Of a stretch of 64,000 bases of DNA, positions 59,242 to 64,000 are shown one piece after another. The translations under genes were made by a program, and so were the position numbers. The stretch comes from Rhodococcus rhodochrous (GTDB lineage Bacteria > Actinomycetota > Actinomycetes > Mycobacteriales > Mycobacteriaceae). The stretch spans positions 682,001 through 746,000 of the forward strand of contig NZ_CP027557.1 in NCBI RefSeq assembly GCF_014854695.1, in the 5' to 3' direction. Position 1 is the first letter of the stretch. The number at the start of each line of letters is the position of its first letter. Below the pieces are notes generated by a model. The model saw only the letters and a program-made list of their open reading frames with translations. It was not told the origin of the DNA and made no database searches.

Positions 59242-60072
59242 TCAGGGCGGCGGAAGCAGTTCGCCCTTGCCGCTGCGCAGCCAACGCCCGGGAAGGCGGC
59301 CGGCGAGGTCGCCGAGCGGACCGACGGCCCCGCGCAGCAGCTCGACCGTTTCCTGCAGCATGTCGATGCTCGCGTTCATCTGCGAGATGCCGGGCGTGAG
59401 ATGCGCGAGTGTCTCCGAGAGCGAGACGATCTGATCGAGCGGACCGCCCTCGGCGAGCAGTCGTTCGAGGGCGCCCTGTTCGGAGAGCAGGACGTCGAGG
59501 ACGCCGCCCTGGGCGAGAGCCCGCTCGACGACCCCGCCGGGCCGGATCGCCACGTCGACGATGCCGCCCGGTGCGGTGAGCCGCTCCACCGCCCCGTCCT
59601 GGGCGAGCAGCCGCTCGAGCGGGCCGTCGTGCGCGGTGAGGCGATCGAGCAGACCCCCTTCCGACACGAGGCGGTCGAGGGCACCGTCGTCGGCGAGGAT
59701 CCGGTCGAGGGGACCACCCGGTGCGGTGAGCCGGTCGACGGGTCCGCCCGGTTCGAGCAACCGATCGAGCAGGCCACCCGGCTCGGTGAGCCGATCCACG
59801 GGACCACCCGGCGCGAGCAACCGGTCGAGGGGACCACCGGGACGCAGCGCGTGACCGAGTCCGCGGTCCTCCGACGTGAGCTTCGAGATCTGCTGCAGCA
59901 GACCCACCGAACTGCGGGTGTCGGGCAGGCCGACCGCGCCGAGTGCGGAGTAGGTGGTGGGCGACACCGCGACCCGCACTGTGCCGACGACCGTCTCGGC
60001 GACGCTCAGGGCGGCCTCGGCGGCGGTCAGACCCACACGCACCGGCATCACGAGTACGGACCCGAGGTTCAT
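59242..60072 (-). CDS. Decapeptide-repeat protein of unknown function
   Basis: A 276-residue protein in three parts. Residues 1-77 begin with a hydrophobic amphipathic stretch (MNLGSVLVMPVRVGLTAAEAALSVAETVV, in part). Residues 78-217 are 14 consecutive ten-residue repeats of consensus (P/x)GG(P/x)(L/V)(D/E)RL(L/T)(A/E). Residues 218-276 are helical and end in a basic Pro tail. The repeats alternate between LLA and LTE/LTA endings, so the true unit may be 20 residues. I do not recognise a family. A regular solenoid with Gly-Gly turns is the simplest structural idea; scaffolding at the membrane is a guess. Confidence 0.85.
   Translation of the reverse strand: MNLGSVLVMPVRVGLTAAEAALSVAETVVGTVRVAVSPTTYSALGAVGLPDTRSSVGLLQQISKLTSEDRGLGHALRPGGPLDRLLAPGGPVDRLTEPGGLLDRLLEPGGPVDRLTAPGGPLDRILADDGALDRLVSEGGLLDRLTAHDGPLERLLAQDGAVERLTAPGGIVDVAIRPGGVVERALAQGGVLDVLLSEQGALERLLAEGGPLDQIVSLSETLAHLTPGISQMNASIDMLQETVELLRGAVGPLGDLAGRLPGRWLRSGKGELLPPP
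59422..59841 (-). repeat. Fourteen 30-bp repeats (decapeptide array)
   Basis: The array encodes residues 78-217 of the repeat protein. Individual units vary: PGGPLDRLLA and PGGPVDRLTE are the clearest, while later ones read DDGALDRLVS, QDGAVERLTA or EQGALERLLA. The spacing of exactly 30 bases never slips across all 14 units. Confidence 0.92.
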
Positions 60073-60104
60073 GGAACCGACTGTAACGGTCAGTGCTCCA
60101 GAAC

Positions 60105-60152
60105 GTCGGTGTCCGAGAAGGTCGGTGTCCGAGAAGGTCGGTGTCCGAGAAG
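60105..60152. repeat. Three 16-bp tandem direct repeats
   Basis: GTCGGTGTCCGAGAAG occurs three times head to tail (60105-60120, 60121-60136, 60137-60152), followed by a degenerate fourth start (GTCAGTGC). It fills the gap between the SMR transporter stop and the decapeptide-repeat gene start, so it lies in the latter's promoter/leader. Confidence 0.92.
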
Positions 60153-60153
60153 G

Positions 60154-60468
60154 TCAGTGCACGAGTTTGAGGCCGACGACGCACAGCACGATGCCCGCGA
60201 TCAGTGCGAGCTTCAGCAGCGAGGCGGCCTCGGTGCCGGTGACCATCGCATATCCGACCGTGAGAGCGGCGCCGATACCCACCCAGATCGCGTAGGACGT
60301 CCCGACCGGCAGGGTGCGCAGGGCATACGCGAGCCCGGCCATGCTCAGGACGAGAGCGACGACGAACACCAGTGTCGGGGTGAGCCGGCTGAAACCGGCA
60401 GATCTGCCGAGGGCCGTGGCCCACACGGCTTCGAGCACACCGGAGAGGACGAGAACGATCCAGGCCAT
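60154..60468 (-). CDS. Small multidrug resistance (SMR) family transporter
   Basis: A 104-residue four-helix protein: MAWIVLVLSGVLEAVWATAL with the essential membrane Glu13, LPVGTSYAIWVGIGAALTVG, and a last helix ending CVVGLKLVH. The pattern SGVLEAVWATALG is of the SugE/Gdx type, which in characterised cases exports guanidinium, rather than the EmrE drug type. It works as a dimer in proton antiport. I chose the ATG at 60468 with AGGAG about 11 bases upstream; a TTG nine bases earlier is possible. No guanidine riboswitch is evident upstream. Confidence 0.87.
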   Translation of the reverse strand: MAWIVLVLSGVLEAVWATALGRSAGFSRLTPTLVFVVALVLSMAGLAYALRTLPVGTSYAIWVGIGAALTVGYAMVTGTEAASLLKLALIAGIVLCVVGLKLVH

Positions 60469-60587
60469 GACGTACAACGCTCCTGCACCGTCTTGTCGCT
60501 GGCCGGGTACGGTGCGCTCGTCCGGGAGGCCGACCGGCGGCCACCTCTGTCGAGGTTAGGAATCCCGGGCGAGTATTGGCAAATTGC

Positions 60588-60794
60588 TCAGGACACGCGC
60601 AGCAGCTGTGATTCCTGCGCAATCACCGTGCACGAGCATCCGCCGTGCAGTTCGGTGCAGTCGAGAACGAGGGTGTGCCGCACGATCTCGAAGTCGACGC
60701 AGTCGGGTTCGGTGCAGTCGACCCGAGTATCGGCGTGGATCACGAGGGTGCCGTGGCAGTGGTCGAGATCGTGGTTGCACTGTGAGCACGTCAT
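60588..60794 (-). CDS. Cys/His-rich small protein
   Basis: A 68-residue protein with eight cysteines and several histidines in an ordered pattern: MTCSQCNHDLDHCHGTLVIH, then VDCTEPDCVDFEIVRH and LDCTELHGGCSCT. The CxxC-x5-HxCH start and paired later cysteines suggest one or two zinc sites. Similar small proteins occur widely in actinobacteria as hypotheticals (recalled, not searched). It is a single gene between the SMR transporter and the divergent PhaC-like hydrolase. Function is unknown; metal binding or a redox role is inference. Confidence 0.75.
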   Translation of the reverse strand: MTCSQCNHDLDHCHGTLVIHADTRVDCTEPDCVDFEIVRHTLVLDCTELHGGCSCTVIAQESQLLRVS

Positions 60795-60941
60795 GCACCA
60801 CTTGATAGCACTGCCGTCGGACAGGTTCTCCGAGGCGGGTCGTCGTGCCGTCCGGTTCGTCCGGTGCGCGGGCCCCGACGTCCCACGACTATCGTGAGCA
60901 CGCGCAACAAGCAGGTATGCCGACTCGGGGAGGAGTCACAC

Positions 60942-62042
60942 ATGGGGATCACGGACGTGGTCGGGAAGGCCGCGCGGAACGCGTGGTCTTTGTTCGTCGC
61001 CGACGGAATCGCGCCGCCCCATCGCACTCCCTCGGTGGTCGTCGGGGACGGTCGCCACCGGACGCTGCGTCGCTTCGGCCCGGAGAACGCCGGTCCGCCG
61101 GTGCTGCTCGTGACCCCGCTCGCCGCGTCGCCCACCTGCTTCGACCTGATGCCCGGCCGCAGTCTCGTCGAGCACCTGCTCGAGCTCGGCCGCAGCGTCT
61201 TCCTCGTCGAATACGGCGAGATGACCTCCGACGACCGCGACCTCGGCCTCGAGTTCGGGATCGACGACGTCATCCCCGAAGCGATCGCCCGCACGTCCGA
61301 ACTGTGCGGGAACCGCGAGGTGGACGTCGTAGCGTGGAGCATCGGCGGCACGCTGGCGATGCTCACCGCCGCGGCGCATCCCGACCTGCCGATGCGGTCG
61401 CTGACGGCATTCGGCAGTCCACTCGACTATTCCGCGATCCCGCTGATGGCGCTGCCCCGGCTCGTCGGCCGGTTCGTCGCCGAGCCCGCACTCGGCCTGC
61501 TCGACGCCGTCTTCGGTGGCGTACCCGCACCCATCGTCCGCACGGCCTACCGTCTCACCGCGATCGAACGCGAGATCCAGCGTCCGTGGTTCGTTGCGAC
61601 GCACCTCGCCGACGCGGAGACGCTCGCGCGGATGGAACGCGTCGACCGGTTCCAGGACGAGATCCACGGCTACGCGGGACGCGTGTTCCACCAGCTCGCG
61701 ACGAGCGTGACCATCGACAACGAACTCGCCACCGGACGTCTGCACCTCGGCGACCGGGTCGTCGACCTCGCCGACGTCACGGTGCCGGTGCTCGCGTTCG
61801 GCGGCGAGGACGACGTGCTCGCCCCTGTCCCGGCGGTCGAGCCCGTCACGAGGCTGCTCGTCGGCACGCAGGTGCGCTTCGTCCGCGTCCCGGGAACGCA
61901 CCTCGGCATGCTCACCGGCAGCGCCGCGCGCGATACCTCGTGGGCCGAACTGGACGCCTTCCTCCGCGAACCGTGTGCGGACAGCAACGCGCCGGCCGCC
62001 ACGCTTCCCGTCGAACAGGAAGTCGTGACGACCGGCGCGTGA
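60942..62042 (+). CDS. PhaC/depolymerase-like alpha/beta hydrolase
   Basis: A 366-residue alpha/beta-hydrolase of the PHA synthase-like group: PVLLVTPLAASPTCFDLMPG, LLELGRSVFLVEYGEM, the elbow VDVVAWSIGGTLAML, and VPVLAFGGEDDVLAP with the acid, then VPGTHLGML with the His. PHA synthases use Cys in the lipase-like box GxCxG. Here it is Ser (AWSIGG), so polymerase activity is unlikely and hydrolysis or acyl transfer is expected. A strong GGGGAGGAG ribosome site precedes the ATG. It is convergent with the MFS exporter. Confidence 0.83.
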   Translation: MGITDVVGKAARNAWSLFVADGIAPPHRTPSVVVGDGRHRTLRRFGPENAGPPVLLVTPLAASPTCFDLMPGRSLVEHLLELGRSVFLVEYGEMTSDDRDLGLEFGIDDVIPEAIARTSELCGNREVDVVAWSIGGTLAMLTAAAHPDLPMRSLTAFGSPLDYSAIPLMALPRLVGRFVAEPALGLLDAVFGGVPAPIVRTAYRLTAIEREIQRPWFVATHLADAETLARMERVDRFQDEIHGYAGRVFHQLATSVTIDNELATGRLHLGDRVVDLADVTVPVLAFGGEDDVLAPVPAVEPVTRLLVGTQVRFVRVPGTHLGMLTGSAARDTSWAELDAFLREPCADSNAPAATLPVEQEVVTTGA

Positions 62043-62067
62043 TTGCCGGGCCGGTGTGTACTGCCGG

Positions 62068-63588
62068 CTAATGCGTTCCGGCGGTCTCGGGGACCGGCAC
62101 CTCCACCGCATCCGCCTCGGGCTCCGGGGCCCGTCGGACGAACAGCGAGCCGACGACCGCGATCACCGCGATCACCGCGCCCCACGTGAAAGCGCCGTGG
62201 ACACCGTCCGCGAGCGCAGCGGCGGGATCGCCCGCGCTCTCGGCGCCCGCGACGCTCGTGCGGGTCAGCACCGTGATGAACAACGCCGTACCGGCAGCGC
62301 CGGCGACCTGCTGCATCGTGCTGACGATGGCACTGCCGTGGGAGTACAGCCGCCGCGGCAGTGCTCCGAGCGCCGAGGTCAGCAGCGGCGAGAACATCAA
62401 CGCGAGGCCGATGTTGAGCAGCACGTGCCACGCGATGACCGTGCCGATCGTGGTGGTGGCATCGAAGGTCGTCATGCCCCACATCGCGACGCAGGCGATG
62501 ATCGCGCCCGGTGCGACGAGCGGCCGCGGACCGAACCGGTCGAACAGGCGTCCGACGATGTAGCCGAGCAGACCCATGACCAGGCCACCGGGCAGCAGCA
62601 TCAGGCCGGTGGTCAGCGTCGACTGACCCAGCACGCTCTGCAGGTAGATCGGCAGCAGGATGAGGGTGCCGAACAGCGACATCATGCTCACGGACACGAG
62701 TGCGACCGCGAGCGAGAACGCCGGGGTGCGGAACGCGCGCATGTCCAGCAGAGCGCTGTCGCCGAGGCGGATCTGACGCAGGACGAAGGCCGTCAGCGAC
62801 GCGATGCCGACGACCAGCGGCAGCCACGGCGGCATGAGCGGATCGCCCTCGGCAGCCTCACCGAGACTGCTCAGGCCGAAGACGAGACCGCTGAACCCGA
62901 GGGCCGACAACACCACCGACGGCGCGTCGAGCGGAACCGCGACCGGTTCGGTGACGTTGCGGATCCAGCTCAGGCCGAGTGCCGTCGCGACGACGGCGAT
63001 CGGCAGCACCAGCCAGAACATCCACCGCCAGCTCAGCTGGTCGAGCACGACGCCACCGATGGTCGGGCCGACCGCGGGCGCGACCGCGATGACGATCGAG
63101 ATCACGCCCATCGTGCGTCCGCGACGATCGGCGGGAACCAGGTTGAGCACCGTCGTGAACAGCAACGGCAACATCACCGCGGTGCCCACGGCCTGGACGA
63201 CACGACCCAGCACGAGGACCGAGAAGATCGGTGCGCTCGCGGCGATCAGGGTGCCGAGCAGGAAGCTGCCCATCGCGATCGCGAAGACCGTGCGCAGCGA
63301 CAGCCGGGTGAGCAGGTAACCCGTGATCGGGATGACGACGGCCATGGTCAGCATGAACGCCGTGGTGAGCCATTGGGCGGTGGCTGCGCCGACGTCGAAC
63401 TCGACCATCAGCTTCGGCAGCGCGACGCTCATGATCGTCTCGTTGAGGATGACGACGAATGCGGCCCCGACGAGAACGGCGATCAGCAGACCGGCGCGCG
63501 GTGCGGCAGCGGCCTGCGGCTCGGTCGTACCCGCCGGGGCTGGGGAACTCGGTGGAGTAGCTGGGGAACTCGGTGGAGTAGAAGACAC
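62068..63588 (-). CDS. MFS exporter, DHA2 (EmrB/QacA) type
   Basis: A 506-residue major facilitator protein with about 14 hydrophobic helices. It has the DHA2 motifs LNETIMSVALPKLMVEF in helix 1, QWLTTAFMLTMAVVIPITGYL, and AVAPAVGPTIGGVVLDQLSWRW, which is the antiporter motif C region. It should export drugs or metabolites by proton exchange. The start GTG at 63586-63588 gives a Pro/Ser-rich N terminus with a small internal repeat (TPPSSPATPPSSPA). The ribosome site is weak, so the true start could be slightly later. No adjacent regulator is seen on this side. Confidence 0.88.
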   Translation of the reverse strand: MSSTPPSSPATPPSSPAPAGTTEPQAAAAPRAGLLIAVLVGAAFVVILNETIMSVALPKLMVEFDVGAATAQWLTTAFMLTMAVVIPITGYLLTRLSLRTVFAIAMGSFLLGTLIAASAPIFSVLVLGRVVQAVGTAVMLPLLFTTVLNLVPADRRGRTMGVISIVIAVAPAVGPTIGGVVLDQLSWRWMFWLVLPIAVVATALGLSWIRNVTEPVAVPLDAPSVVLSALGFSGLVFGLSSLGEAAEGDPLMPPWLPLVVGIASLTAFVLRQIRLGDSALLDMRAFRTPAFSLAVALVSVSMMSLFGTLILLPIYLQSVLGQSTLTTGLMLLPGGLVMGLLGYIVGRLFDRFGPRPLVAPGAIIACVAMWGMTTFDATTTIGTVIAWHVLLNIGLALMFSPLLTSALGALPRRLYSHGSAIVSTMQQVAGAAGTALFITVLTRTSVAGAESAGDPAAALADGVHGAFTWGAVIAVIAVVGSLFVRRAPEPEADAVEVPVPETAGTH

Positions 63589-63646
63589 GAGGAACTCAAC
63601 GGGATACCGGTCGGAATTGTTCCGCCGATATCCCGCCCGCCGGAGA

Positions 63647-64000
63647 TCAGTCCGGGACGTGCTCGCCGTGACCCTGCTCGCGCAGCGCGTCCTTGATCTT
63701 CTGCTGCGCGCGGTCGAGCGATTCGGGGGAGGGATCCTTCTCGGCCGTCGCGAAATCGAAGTCGCCGAGGGAGTAGGCCGGGAAGACGTGCAGGTGCAGG
63801 TGGGGGACCTCCAGGCCGGCGATCATCAGGCCGGCGCGCGGGGCGTCGAAGGCGGCAGTGACGGCGCGGCCGAGGATGCGGGCGACGTCGTTCACCTTCG
63901 CCCACAGGTCGTCGTCCACGCTCTGCCAGTGGTCGACCTCCTGCCGCGGCACGACCAGCACGTGCCCCTCGGTGAAGGGGTTGATGGTCAGGAACGAGAC
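63647..64000 (-). CDS. HIT family protein (N terminus beyond window)
   Basis: At least 118 residues. The frame remains open to the right edge and reads [19 protein letters not shown], the usual first strand of HIT proteins, so the start codon lies outside. The histidine triad [11 protein letters not shown] is intact. HIT hydrolases cleave nucleoside phosphoramidates or dinucleotides such as AppppA. The C terminus ([21 protein letters not shown]) is complete. It lies upstream of the MFS gene on the same strand with 58 bases between; common transcription is possible. Confidence 0.9.
   Translation of the reverse strand, partial: VSFLTINPFTEGHVLVVPRQEVDHWQSVDDDLWAKVNDVARILGRAVTAAFDAPRAGLMIAGLEVPHLHLHVFPAYSLGDFDFATAEKDPSPESLDRAQQKIKDALREQGHGEHVPD

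Noticed and set aside
59422-59841. CRISPR array
   Set aside because: The regular 30-bp period is coding (14 decapeptides), with no unique spacers and no cas genes.
60469-60587. Guanidine riboswitch upstream of the SMR transporter
   Set aside because: I looked for ykkC and mini-ykkC conserved blocks on the minus strand and found none; only GC-rich sequence with short hairpins.

Overview
The window is high-GC actinobacterial DNA, most likely from Rhodococcus or a close mycolic-acid relative. The evidence is GTG starts, ATGA/GTGA overlaps, two complete mce operons, F420-type oxidoreductases, and gene order that matches the Mycobacterium tuberculosis cholesterol region over long stretches (counterparts of Rv3523 to Rv3520c, Rv3516/Rv3515c, Rv3506 to Rv3489). 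Family names and M. tuberculosis counterparts come from recalled sequence families, not from a search.

Layout. 1-12.1 kb: a truncated TetR gene, then a steroid side-chain cluster. A KstR box at 5440-5453 lies between a six-gene leftward operon (DUF35 protein, ltp4, ltp3, LLM oxidoreductase, SnoaL-like protein, MobA-like transferase) and a rightward LLM oxidoreductase. A second, weaker box lies between echA19 and fadD19. This set is known for degrading C24-branched sterol side chains. 12.1-13.6 kb: a TetR regulator and a secreted lipase-like protein that lacks its nucleophilic serine. 13.7-23.1 kb: a tightly coupled seven-gene oxidative operon (multicopper oxidase, alpha/beta hydrolase, DUF2236 haem oxygenase, CrtC-like protein, homogentisate dioxygenase, aldehyde dehydrogenase, class III CoA-transferase). 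Its substrate is unknown, and it is my best candidate for an undescribed pathway.

23.1-49.3 kb: a KstR-controlled nitronate-monooxygenase-type gene; a leftward second mce operon (yrbEA-yrbEB-mceA-F) with its own palindrome but no KstR box; then the mce4 neighbourhood (fadD17-fadE27-fadE26 leftward; fdxD, hsd4A and mce4 rightward) carrying several KstR boxes. Mce4 imports sterols and the surrounding CoA ligases, dehydrogenases, hydratase and thiolase-like proteins shorten the side chain, so uptake and catabolism are encoded together and appear to share one repressor.

49.3-64 kb: otsA and its small partner, an alpha/beta hydrolase, an iron-box-controlled N-hydroxylase plus MbtH pair (siderophore genes without an NRPS here), a ThrE-type exporter with a repetitive tail, tRNA-Thr(TGT), small membrane proteins, a stress protein and TetR gene sharing an operator, ribokinase, a striking decapeptide-repeat protein, an SMR transporter, a Cys-rich small protein, a PhaC-like hydrolase, a DHA2-type MFS exporter and a truncated HIT protein. 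I saw no insertion sequences, prophage, CRISPR arrays or rRNA.
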